This document shows positions 32,522 through 39,229 of a DNA stretch of 39,229 bases, piece after piece; position 1 is the first letter of the stretch, and each line of letters opens with the position of its first letter. Below the pieces are notes generated by a model, which did not search any database, had not been told where the DNA came from, and was given only the letters and a program-made list of their open reading frames with translations. The DNA is from an uncultured Prevotella sp. (GTDB taxonomy: Bacteria; Bacteroidota; Bacteroidia; Bacteroidales; Bacteroidaceae). The stretch is taken from positions 1 through 39,229 of the forward strand of contig URQS01000030.1 of NCBI GenBank assembly GCA_900550035.1, read 5' to 3'. A program made the translations under genes and the position numbers.

Positions 32522-33514
32522 TTAAAGCTCAAAACTTGACTTCTCGGGCAATATGCTTTCGAATGCCTCCTGAAGGTTGTGCATCACCTCCTCGTAGTTG
32601 CGTATGTGCACATTGTCGTTGAGGCAGATGAGCGAGTACGACTGCTCGTATATTGCCTTGATGGCCTTCTTCGACTTTATCATCAACGGGAACATCTTGG
32701 TGTCGTTGTATGTGTTGTAAGGCTCGAAGTCGCCATTGCATATCTGCCAGATGCGGAACAGCTCGGGAGTGTAGTCGGTCAGCGCTCGAAAACGGTTGGA
32801 CGAGGTCTCGGTGAGCTCCTTTCCGGCAGCAGCCCATACCTCCTCGAATGTCTTTTTGAGATAAGGCTGAGCGTTGTGAGGAACGCGCAGTGTGATGAAC
32901 TTGTTGTAGAAGCGCAGCAGATAGTTCCAGCGTGCCTTCGAACCGTAGCTCTTGTGGAACCACTTGTCGTGCCATCGCTCCATCACCTCCTTCTTGTTGA
33001 AGTGGCGGTTGATAATCTTTATGTTGTTCTTGATACGTACATACCATTGCGACCACGACGGATTGTAGTCGAATACGGCAATGTCGCATGGCAGACCGTT
33101 CTTGAAGAATCGTTCTGGGGTGATATGGTTTATGATGTAGAAGTCGTCGTTGAAGTAGACGAAATGGTCGGCCAGTCCCGGAATTCTGTACATATATCGT
33201 TCGATGACTACAGAATTGTAGGTGGGCAGAAACTCGGCAGGTATGAAATCCTTATGGTTGACGAGGTGAATCTTGGGGTTGTTCTCGTCGAGCCATTCTG
33301 GTTTTTGGCCGCTTGTGACGAAATGAATCTTACGCACCCAGGGTGCAAACTTCTCAATGCCTCGGAACCAGTATTTCAGGAATCCGTAGTCGCGGAAGCG
33401 GGCTTTCGAAACTCCGTTCTTGGTATTGTCTTTGTTGCCAGAGTATTTTGCGAATTCATTCTGCCATTCCGGGTCATCCATGTTGACCCAAGTAACCACA
33501 AAATCAATATCCAT
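32522..33514 (-). CDS. Stealth-family sugar-phosphate transferase
   Basis: A 330-residue Stealth protein, paralogous to the one at the operon's end. Region 1 is MDIDFVVTWVNMDDPEWQNE (1-20). Region 2 runs from FRDYGFLKYWFRGIEKFAPW (40-59) to KIHFVTSGQKPEWL and FNDDFYI (121-127). Region 3 lies around LRVPHNAQPYLKKTFEEVW, and region 4 near SLICLNDN toward the C-terminus. It differs from the other copy in region 3 (HNAQ where the other has HHVR), so the two probably have different acceptors. Gap to the acyltransferase gene upstream is 28 bp. Confidence 0.9.
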   Translation of the reverse strand: MDIDFVVTWVNMDDPEWQNEFAKYSGNKDNTKNGVSKARFRDYGFLKYWFRGIEKFAPWVRKIHFVTSGQKPEWLDENNPKIHLVNHKDFIPAEFLPTYNSVVIERYMYRIPGLADHFVYFNDDFYIINHITPERFFKNGLPCDIAVFDYNPSWSQWYVRIKNNIKIINRHFNKKEVMERWHDKWFHKSYGSKARWNYLLRFYNKFITLRVPHNAQPYLKKTFEEVWAAAGKELTETSSNRFRALTDYTPELFRIWQICNGDFEPYNTYNDTKMFPLMIKSKKAIKAIYEQSYSLICLNDNVHIRNYEEVMHNLQEAFESILPEKSSFEL

Positions 33515-33542
33515 ATATGTCTGTTTTATTTGTTATGTATTC

Positions 33543-34424
33543 TTAGTTTTGGGCGTATTTAAATCGATTGTGTGTCCACAGATAGCACTCCGGCTGTCGA
33601 CGTATTTCGTCTTCAAGATGCTTGAAGTAGATGTCGGACAATTCGTAGTCGGGCAGCGACGACGGGTTGTCGTGCAGTGGAATGAATTCACACTCGTAAT
33701 AGCCGCGCTTCACTCTTTTCACGTTTACGAAGACGGGTATGTGGCCGAAGTGCTTGGTTATCTTCTCCGGACCTACCAGCACCGGCACGGTATGGTTCAA
33801 GAACTTCACGTAGTGCTTTATCTGTTTCCGCTTGGGCGACTGGTCGGCTATGAGTGCCACCATACACGGTTGGTTTTGCGATGCCATGTTAGCCACAAAG
33901 CGTGCCGTCTCGCGCATCTCCACACATATATTGCCCATACGCTCGCGCATTTGCTTGATGATGTTGTCGAAGGTATGGTTTATCAGTTTGTGATAAACCT
34001 GGGCGCATACTACATCGTCTTTAATCCAAAGTCCGATAGAGGTCATCCACTCCCAGTTGCAGTAATGTCCCATGAAGTAGTCGACCGACTTGCCCTGGTC
34101 GAGCAGTTCGTTGGTTTTGTTCACGTTTACGAACTTCATGCGCTTCTTGATTTCGTCGGGAGAGATTGAAGCCATCTTAGTGCTTTCAAGAATCATGTCC
34201 ATAAAGTAGTGATAGAATTTCTTCTCTATAGATAATATTTCGTGATGGCTTTTCTCGGGAAAAGATTCGGTGAGATTCTTACGTACCACCTTTCTACGAT
34301 ATCTGATGATATAGTAAAGCGGATAGTACATAATGTCTGACAGTACATAAAGAGCCCAGAAGGGAATATATGATAGGACCTTTATTATTATAAAGATTAT
34401 ATAATACATTATATTGTATCGCAT
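33543..34424 (-). CDS. LpxL/HtrB-type lipid acyltransferase
   Basis: A 293-residue membrane-associated acyltransferase of the lipid A late-acyltransferase family (LPLAT). The H-x4-E catalytic pair is H120/E125 in FMGHYCNWEWM. RKNLTESFPEKS (48-59) and IALIADQSPKRK-type segment (ALIADQSPKRK, about 199-209) are typical. A hydrophobic N-terminus (9-40) anchors it. The usual job is to add a secondary acyl chain to lipid A; some Bacteroidetes homologues act on other lipids. It is first in the five-gene operon with Stealth and GT genes, so it may acylate the lipid carrier of the same glycan. Start could also be the Met at residue 6. Confidence 0.9.
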   Translation of the reverse strand: MRYNIMYYIIFIIIKVLSYIPFWALYVLSDIMYYPLYYIIRYRRKVVRKNLTESFPEKSHHEILSIEKKFYHYFMDMILESTKMASISPDEIKKRMKFVNVNKTNELLDQGKSVDYFMGHYCNWEWMTSIGLWIKDDVVCAQVYHKLINHTFDNIIKQMRERMGNICVEMRETARFVANMASQNQPCMVALIADQSPKRKQIKHYVKFLNHTVPVLVGPEKITKHFGHIPVFVNVKRVKRGYYECEFIPLHDNPSSLPDYELSDIYFKHLEDEIRRQPECYLWTHNRFKYAQN

Positions 34425-34450
34425 ATGAAACTTTGGTTGTGTGAGTCAGA

Positions 34451-34458
34451 CAAAGTTA
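34451..34458 (-). promoter_or_regulatory. Promoter of the acyltransferase/Stealth operon
   Basis: The complement reads TAACTTTG (TAnnTTTG), 27 bp before the ATG. No clear -33 element is seen. It is the only promoter box found for the five leftward genes. Confidence 0.55.
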
Positions 34459-34555
34459 AGTAAAATGCGTGAAAGAATGAAATTAAATAGCTCTAAAAGT
34501 TCGATTTGTTGTGTTTTTATTACAAAACAACCCTTTCGATACGCGATTTTTTCAT

Positions 34556-34563
34556 TACTTTTG
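34556..34563 (+). promoter_or_regulatory. Promoter of NAD kinase gene
   Basis: TACTTTTG matches TAnnTTTG and lies 43 bp before the ATG at 34606. A poor -33 (TTTC) lies at about 20 bp. Confidence 0.55.
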
Positions 34564-34605
34564 TAACTTTCAAAAAGCACAACGAATAAATACGTATATT
34601 CTAAT

Positions 34606-35493
34606 ATGATGACAGACCAACCACTGACATTCGCCATATTCGGCAACTCATTCCAACCGCGCAAGTCGACATCGCTCTTGCGTGTGCTGTCTTTTCTGAA
34701 GTCGCGCGGTGAGCGTGTGATGTTCGACCGTGAGTTTTACGACTTTCTCACGTCCGAGCACATGCTCGACCTCACTGGTGTCGACGTGTTCGACGGCGAC
34801 GACTTCGATGCCGACTTCGTCATCTCGATGGGTGGCGACGGTACGTTCCTCAAGGCAGCGGTGCGTGTCGGCACCAAGCAGATACCCATCATTGGCGTGA
34901 ATATGGGCCGACTGGGATTTCTGGCTGACGTGTTGCCGGCTGAGGTTGAGGCTGCGCTTGCCACCATCATAGCCGGAAACTACGCCATTGAGGAGCACAC
35001 CGCCATACAGGTAGTCACCGAAGGCGGCGGCTTTGAGGGCTGTCATTATGCTCTCAACGACATTGCCGTGCTCAAGCGCGACGTGGCTTCGATGATCAGC
35101 ATTCGTACAAGCATCGACGAGAGTTATCTGGTTACGTATCAGGCCGACGGATTGATAGTGAGCACTCCGACTGGTTCGACTGCCTATTCGCTGTCAAACG
35201 GCGGTCCGATAATAGTGCCGCAGACCCGCACGCTGTGCCTCACGCCCGTAGCTCCGCACAGTCTCAACATACGTCCTATTGTGATTAGCGACAAGAGTGT
35301 GGTGCGTCTGGAGGTGGAATCGCGTTCGCACAACTATCTGATTGCCGTCGACGGACGAAGCTACACGATGCACGAGGGTTCGGCTGTAACCATAAGTCGC
35401 GCCCCGTTCGTAACACGCATAGTAAAGCCCAACGGTCTGCGCTACTTCTCGTCGCTCCGCGAAAAGATGATGTGGGGAGCGGATAAGAGATGA
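34606..35493 (+). CDS. nadK: NAD kinase
   Basis: A 295-residue NAD kinase making NADP from NAD and ATP in the cytosol. GGDGT at 76-80 is the diagnostic phosphate-binding motif, followed by IPIIGVNMGRLGFLAD. ALNDIAVLKRD contains the NE/D substrate motif, and TPTGSTAYSLSNGGPI is the C-terminal conserved loop. The length is normal. Two adjacent ATG codons are possible starts. A repeat of about 260 bp follows before the ABC transporter gene. Confidence 0.96.
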   Translation: MMTDQPLTFAIFGNSFQPRKSTSLLRVLSFLKSRGERVMFDREFYDFLTSEHMLDLTGVDVFDGDDFDADFVISMGGDGTFLKAAVRVGTKQIPIIGVNMGRLGFLADVLPAEVEAALATIIAGNYAIEEHTAIQVVTEGGGFEGCHYALNDIAVLKRDVASMISIRTSIDESYLVTYQADGLIVSTPTGSTAYSLSNGGPIIVPQTRTLCLTPVAPHSLNIRPIVISDKSVVRLEVESRSHNYLIAVDGRSYTMHEGSAVTISRAPFVTRIVKPNGLRYFSSLREKMMWGADKR

Positions 35494-35752
35494 GAATTTT
35501 GAATTTCGAGTTTTGAATTAGGAGTTTGTCGCCTTTGGCGATTATGAATTATTCAATTTTGAATTGCATAATTCATAATTCATAAATTCACAATCGCAGG
35601 CGCAAGCCGCGAATAATTCCTAATTCCTAATTCCTAATTCAAAATTCACAATCGCAGGCGTAAGCCGAGAATAATTCCAAATTCAAAACTCAAAATTCAA
35701 AAATGCCGTAGGCATCAATTCAACATTCAACATTCAACACTCAACATTCAAT
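35494..35752. repeat. Interspersed AT-rich repeat, copy 4 (nadK-ABC)
   Basis: The left core GTCGCCTTTGGCGATTATG is followed by two right halves, AATCGCAGGCGCAAGCCGCG and AATCGCAGGCGTAAGCCGAG, each with AATAATTC. Tandem CCTAATT, CAAAATT and finally CAACATT words run up to the next ATG. Confidence 0.85.
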
Positions 35753-37399
35753 ATGTTCAAAATTCCCAAAACCAAGTATCCGGCTCGCATTATTTTGCGA
35801 TGGTTGTGGCGCGAACTGCGTGGCAATAGGTTGCAGTCGCTGCTCAACGCAACGTTGGGAGTGGCAGATGTGGCGTTGAGTCTGACACAGGTGTGGGCAG
35901 TGAAGCACGCCATCGACATAGCCTCGGGCAGTGAGCAGGGGTCGATATATTGGGCGGTGGCGCTGATGGGACTCATCATACTTGCCAACTTCGGCGTGAG
36001 CATAGCCGGCGTGTGGGTGCGCAACATTCTCGGCATACGTGCGCAGAACCGTATGCAGCAGCGCATGCTTGCCCATATATTGCAGGCAGAGTGGCACAGT
36101 AGAGAGCGGCATCACTCGGGCGACGTGCTCAACCGACTCGAAATTGACGTAGCAACGGTTGTTACGTTCCTCACGGAGACCCTTCCCAACACGCTCTCCG
36201 TCATACTTATGTTTGTAGGTGCATTCGCTTGCATGTTCGTTATGGATCATACGCTTGCCGTATTGCTTGTGGCTATCATGCCGGTGTTCCTTGCCGTAAG
36301 CCGAATCTATGTAGGGAAGATGCGCAGTCTGACCCGACTGGTGCGCGACTCTGACAGCCATGTACAGTCGGCAATGCAAGAGACGGTGCAGCACCGTATG
36401 GTAGTGAAGACGCTTGAGGCTGGCGACGGCATGGTGTCGCGCCTTGAGAGCACACAGTCGGAGCTGCGCAGCAATGTTGTGAAGCGTACCATATTCTCCA
36501 TATTCTCCAATTTTGTCCTTAATCTTGGTTTCGCCATGGGCTATCTCGTAGCCTTCCTATGGGCTGCCGTACGCATGTCGGCTGGCACGCTGACGTTTGG
36601 CGGCATGACTGCCTTCCTGCAGTTGGTCAACAAGATACAGACTCCGGCACGCAATCTGACCAAGCTCGCGCCGGCATTTGTAGGCGTGCTCACCGCAGCC
36701 GAGCGACTTATCGAACTGCTCGAAGAACCTCTTGAACCGCAGGGCGAGCCCCAGCGTATGCAGGCACCGTGCGGATTGCGGCTTCAGAACGTGACGTACA
36801 GATACGAGGACGGCACGCGCAATGTCGTCGACAATCTCTCGTTCGACTTTGCTCCAGGCACGTGTACAGCAATATTGGGCGAGACTGGCGCCGGCAAGAC
36901 CACCATTGTGCGTATGCTACTGGCGCTGGCACGACCGACGAGTGGCAACATATATATATATAATAAGGTGGAAAGTTGCGAGCTTACAGCACTTATGCGA
37001 TGCAACTTTGTGTATGTGCCGCAGGGCAACACGCTCATGAGCGGTACTATACGCGAAAATCTGTTGCTTGGCGATCCGCATGCTTCCGAAGCCGATATGT
37101 GGAATGTACTCAATCGCAGTTGCGCCGACTTTGTCAGGACGTTGCCCTTAGGACTCGACACAAAGTGTGGCGAGCAGGGTGGAGGATTGTCCGAAGGTCA
37201 GGCACAGCGCATAGCCATTGCGCGCGCCTTGCTGCGCAACGGTTCAATAATGATATTCGATGAGGCTACATCGGCACTCGATGCCGACACCGAATGCCGA
37301 TTGCTCGAGAGTCTGCTCCACGACAATCGCCATACAGTAATCTTCATCACCCACCGACCGGCTGTGTTGAAATACTGTACGCAGACGCTTAGGCTGTAA
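35753..37399 (+). CDS. ABC exporter (ATPase fused to membrane domain)
   Basis: A 548-residue half-transporter of the MsbA/lipid-peptide exporter type, forming a homodimer or heterodimer in the inner membrane. The membrane domain covers about 20-310 with segments near 60-80, 137-160 and 243-270. The ATPase has Walker A GETGAGKT (376-383), signature LSEGQ (479-483), and Walker B IMIFDEATSALD with D503/E504, then the His switch in IFITHRP. All catalytic residues are present. The substrate could be a lipid, glycan intermediate or peptide. It follows nadK across an interspersed repeat. Confidence 0.93.
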   Translation: MFKIPKTKYPARIILRWLWRELRGNRLQSLLNATLGVADVALSLTQVWAVKHAIDIASGSEQGSIYWAVALMGLIILANFGVSIAGVWVRNILGIRAQNRMQQRMLAHILQAEWHSRERHHSGDVLNRLEIDVATVVTFLTETLPNTLSVILMFVGAFACMFVMDHTLAVLLVAIMPVFLAVSRIYVGKMRSLTRLVRDSDSHVQSAMQETVQHRMVVKTLEAGDGMVSRLESTQSELRSNVVKRTIFSIFSNFVLNLGFAMGYLVAFLWAAVRMSAGTLTFGGMTAFLQLVNKIQTPARNLTKLAPAFVGVLTAAERLIELLEEPLEPQGEPQRMQAPCGLRLQNVTYRYEDGTRNVVDNLSFDFAPGTCTAILGETGAGKTTIVRMLLALARPTSGNIYIYNKVESCELTALMRCNFVYVPQGNTLMSGTIRENLLLGDPHASEADMWNVLNRSCADFVRTLPLGLDTKCGEQGGGLSEGQAQRIAIARALLRNGSIMIFDEATSALDADTECRLLESLLHDNRHTVIFITHRPAVLKYCTQTLRL

Positions 37400-37454
37400 C
37401 ACACTTGCTGTAAATCAAGTTTTCGAATAAAAAACGAATGTTTTTGTTAGATTG

Positions 37455-37486
37455 TTTGCGCAAACAGCGAAATATTCATACCTTTG
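37455..37486 (+). promoter_or_regulatory. Promoter of small RNA copy 2
   Basis: TTTG (37455-37458), a 20-bp spacer and TACCTTTG (37479-37486): a perfect consensus. Confidence 0.85.
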
Positions 37487-37490
37487 CATC

Positions 37491-37686
37491 GTCAAAAGGT
37501 TAATAGATTGTTTAGGTTAGTAGTAATAGATTTAGGTTTTTAGTTATTAGGTTTAAGGTAAATTGAACGATTGTTTAACAGGTAGCGATGAGGGTTCGTG
37601 AGAGTCTTCATTCATTACGAAAATAATTTTTTAGTTAAACATAGAAATATGGCACAGCTCGCTGAGAGTTGTGCCATATTTTTTTT
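37491..37686 (+). ncRNA. Structured small RNA, copy 2 (Bacteroidales-1-like layout)
   Basis: An RNA unit of about 196 nt with no credible reading frame. From GTCAAAAGGTTAATAG onward, the first 73 bases are the same as in copy 1. Later parts differ by small indels while keeping TGTTTAAC (37572-37579) able to pair with GTTAAACA (37634-37641), and the ATGAGGG/TCTTCAT hairpin with G-T in place of A-T. It ends in a 16-bp terminator. It stands between the ABC gene and argR, and has a perfect consensus promoter. Same caution on family name as for copy 1. Confidence 0.78.
37645..37686 (+). terminator. Terminator of small RNA copy 2
   Basis: A 16-bp stem (37645-37660 with 37666-37681), loop GCTGA, and T-run at 37679-37686. 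Confidence 0.88.
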
Positions 37687-37694
37687 CTTATTGC

Positions 37695-37724
37695 TTGCTG
37701 TGGAGGCTGGAGACCTCCACTACT
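37695..37724. repeat. 30-nt hairpin repeat, copy b
   Basis: TTGCTG, TGGAGG-CTGGAGA-CCTCCA, CTACT. A match to 29824-29853 with paired changes in the stem. Confidence 0.55.
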
Positions 37725-37853
37725 ATATAAGAATCCTACTACTAAGCAACGACAGTCTATTCTTAATTGTATATCTGTATATGCATAAATATACAATAAA
37801 TCTTCCATTTTATAACAAACCGTAATTTTATATTGCATTTTTATAACGTATTG

Positions 37854-37885
37854 TTTGGATAATTATTCAAATATGCATACATTTG
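37854..37885 (+). promoter_or_regulatory. argR promoter with ARG box
   Basis: TTTG (37854-37857), 20-bp spacer, TACATTTG (37878-37885). In the spacer, TTGGATAATTATTCAA (37855-37870) matches the ARG box core TGAAT-WWWW-ATTCA at 13 of 14 bases. A second, weaker site CGAATAAATATACA lies at 37896-37909, around the expected transcription start. Confidence 0.6.
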
Positions 37886-37923
37886 CATCTGTAAACGAAT
37901 AAATATACATCCATACAAGAAAT

Positions 37924-38409
37924 ATGAAGTTAAAAAGCGACAGAATCGAAACATTGAAGATGCTCATTTCGAGCAAGGAACTTGGAAGCCAGGACGAGGT
38001 GCTTGCAGCTCTTGCCCAGGAGGGTTATGCCGTGACGCAAGCTACACTGAGCCGCGACTTCAAGCAACTCAAGGTGGCTAAGGCGGCCAGCATGAATGGC
38101 AGATATGTATATGTGCTGCCCAACGAAACCATGTATAAGCGTGTGCCCACGCCGCGAATGGCGTCGGAAATGCTCCGTATTCCGGGCTATCGCTCCATCA
38201 ACTTCTCGGGCAATATGGGTGTGATACGTACCCGACCGGGCTACGCCAGTTCGATAGCATACAACATTGACAACGGACACATTGACGAAATACTCGGCAC
38301 GATAGCCGGCGACGACACCATTTTCATCGTGATAAAGGAGGGTGTGACGCAGGATCAGGTTATCAAGGGATTGAGCACAATAGTACCGGGAATGGAAGCG
38401 GAATTTTGA
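37924..38409 (+). CDS. argR: Arginine repressor ArgR
   Basis: A 161-residue arginine-responsive repressor that forms a hexamer and binds ARG boxes. The N-terminal winged helix (1-70) has SQDEVLAALAQEGYAVTQAT and LSRDFKQLKVAK, the recognition helix. The C-terminal oligomerisation/arginine-binding domain (80-161) has NFSGNMGVIRTRPGYASSIA and GTIAGDDTIFIVI with the GDD arginine-binding segment. Length is normal. Its own promoter carries an ARG-box-like site, so autorepression is likely. It is followed by a GNAT gene. Confidence 0.95.
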   Translation: MKLKSDRIETLKMLISSKELGSQDEVLAALAQEGYAVTQATLSRDFKQLKVAKAASMNGRYVYVLPNETMYKRVPTPRMASEMLRIPGYRSINFSGNMGVIRTRPGYASSIAYNIDNGHIDEILGTIAGDDTIFIVIKEGVTQDQVIKGLSTIVPGMEAEF

Positions 38410-38595
38410 ATTAGGAATTTTGAATGTTGAATTTTGAATTGGTGCGCTTCGCGCATTGTGAATTATTCAATTTTGAATTTCCAGAATCTTATTCTTCAAT
38501 TCTCAATTCATAATTCATCAATTCAAAATCGCAGGCGTAAGCCGAGAACAATTCAAAACTCAAAACTCAAAATTCAAAACTCGATAAAATCGATT
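38410..38595. repeat. Interspersed AT-rich repeat, copy 5 (argR-GNAT)
   Basis: The left core is GTGCGCTTCGCGCATTGTG, a hairpin GCGC-TTC-GCGC; the right half has AATCGCAGGCGTAAGCCGAG and AACAATTC. Flanking words are GAATTTTGA and TTCAAAACTC. Confidence 0.85.
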
Positions 38596-39192
38596 ATGAA
38601 CAAGGAAGATATAACAGTGATGGTAGCCGACGCATCACATGAGAAATATGTCGACACAATACTCGATACCATAGAGAAAGCCGCCAAGGTTCGCGGCACC
38701 GGTATCGCAAAGCGTACACACGAATATGTGGCTACGAAGATGAAGGAAGCCAAGGCGGTGATAGCCCTTTACGGCGACGAGTTTGTAGGATTCAGCTACA
38801 TCGAGACATGGGGCAACAAGCAGTATGTCACCACTTCGGGTCTGATTGTTGACCCTAAGTTCCGCGGACTGGGAGTGGCTAAGCGCATCAAAGACCTCAC
38901 CTTCACGCTCGCCCGCACCCGTTGGCCGCATGCCAAGATATTCTCGCTCACGAGCGGAGCTGCCGTTATGGCGATGAACACCCAGTTGGGCTATCATCCC
39001 GTGACGTTTGCCGACCTCACCGACGACGAAGCTTTCTGGCGCGGATGCGAGGGCTGCATCAATGTAGACGTGCTCAAGCGCACCGGTCGTAAGTATTGCA
39101 TCTGCACCGGAATGCTCTACGATCCCGAAGAACATCTGCCGGCTAAGCTTCCGGAGGAAGTGTTGGAGAGATTGAAGAAATTGAGTAATTAA
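38596..39192 (+). CDS. GNAT acyltransferase next to argR
   Basis: A 198-residue GNAT-fold acyltransferase. The acyl-CoA pyrophosphate loop is in LIVDPKFRGLGVAKRIKDLT (RGLGVA, about 91-96). The central sheet has AVIALYGDEFVGFSYIETWG, and a C-terminal Cys-rich stretch (EGCINVDVLKRTGRKYCICT) is present. The ATG at 38596 is used since upstream in-frame codons translate the interspersed repeat. In Bacteroidales a GNAT usually follows argR at the head of arginine synthesis genes. A role as the first enzyme, acylating glutamate, is therefore an inference; succinyl rather than acetyl is possible because this phylum uses succinylated intermediates. The following genes lie outside the window. Confidence 0.85.
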   Translation: MNKEDITVMVADASHEKYVDTILDTIEKAAKVRGTGIAKRTHEYVATKMKEAKAVIALYGDEFVGFSYIETWGNKQYVTTSGLIVDPKFRGLGVAKRIKDLTFTLARTRWPHAKIFSLTSGAAVMAMNTQLGYHPVTFADLTDDEAFWRGCEGCINVDVLKRTGRKYCICTGMLYDPEEHLPAKLPEEVLERLKKLSN

Positions 39193-39229
39193 AAGAACTC
39201 AACCCCCAAAAAGCCCCTCCCCCCAAAAG

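Noticed and set aside
32579..33562. 327-aa frame on the plus strand over the Stealth gene
   Set aside because: The leftward frame has clear Stealth motifs; this one is a Val/Leu-rich antisense shadow without promoter or domain.
37598..37825. 75-aa frame over the second small RNA's end
   Set aside because: It runs through the terminator hairpin and AT-rich spacer, with no counterpart in copy 1.

Overview
The window looks like chromosome from a member of the Bacteroidales, most likely Prevotella-like. Evidence: many upstream regions carry the Bacteroidetes promoter signature TTTG-N19-21-TAnnTTTG. The gene set is typical of that group: type III glutamine synthetase, LL-diaminopimelate aminotransferase, DUF3822 next to rsmD, DJ-1/ispD/recG in a row, argR followed by a GNAT acyltransferase, and two Stealth proteins. 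No rRNA, tRNA, CRISPR array or complete transposon was seen.

Layout. 1-4.6 kb: the 5' part of a stand-alone AICAR formyltransferase gene, a 77-aa protein, a secreted PepC-type aminopeptidase, and a convergent pair of sugar-epimerase and PAP2 genes. 4.7-6.8 kb: two glycosyltransferases. 6.8-7.4 kb: intergenic stretch holding the first copy of a structured small RNA. 7.4-15.8 kb: a long rightward gene train comprising an IspD-SDR fusion, LicD, DJ-1, ispD, recG, a glycosyltransferase, DUF3822 and rsmD. 15.6-17.1 kb: a perfect 245-bp direct duplication (rsmD 3' end plus chrA 3' end) flanking an AT-rich 961-bp insertion with one membrane-protein gene. 17-19.4 kb: a split chromate-transporter pair and an M23/LysM peptidase. 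19.8-28.2 kb: a glycosyltransferase, asparagine synthetase with a long structured leader, then dapF, dapL and glnN. 28.7-34.4 kb: a glycosyltransferase facing a five-gene leftward surface-polysaccharide operon (acyltransferase, Stealth, GT92, GT, Stealth). 34.6-39.2 kb: NAD kinase, an ABC exporter, the second small-RNA copy, argR with a probable ARG box in its own promoter, and a GNAT acyltransferase.

How the genes work together. Three themes dominate. One is nitrogen and aspartate-family metabolism: asnB, dapF, dapL, glnN, argR and the GNAT. The second is building a surface glycan: seven glycosyltransferases, an epimerase, PAP2, two Stealth phosphotransferases, LicD, and a predicted CDP-ribitol synthase. 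The Stealth, LicD and CDP-alditol enzymes all point to phosphodiester-linked or ribitol-phosphate-bearing glycans, which is unusual for a Gram-negative envelope. The third is housekeeping: recG, rsmD, nadK and ispD.

The non-coding DNA is unusually rich. It holds two copies of a roughly 200-nt RNA with unrelated but equally shaped terminators, and five copies of an AT-rich interspersed repeat placed exactly between co-directional genes. It also holds a pair of interlocked inverted repeats and a 28-bp-arm palindrome. All family names come from recognising motifs by eye; no database search was run.
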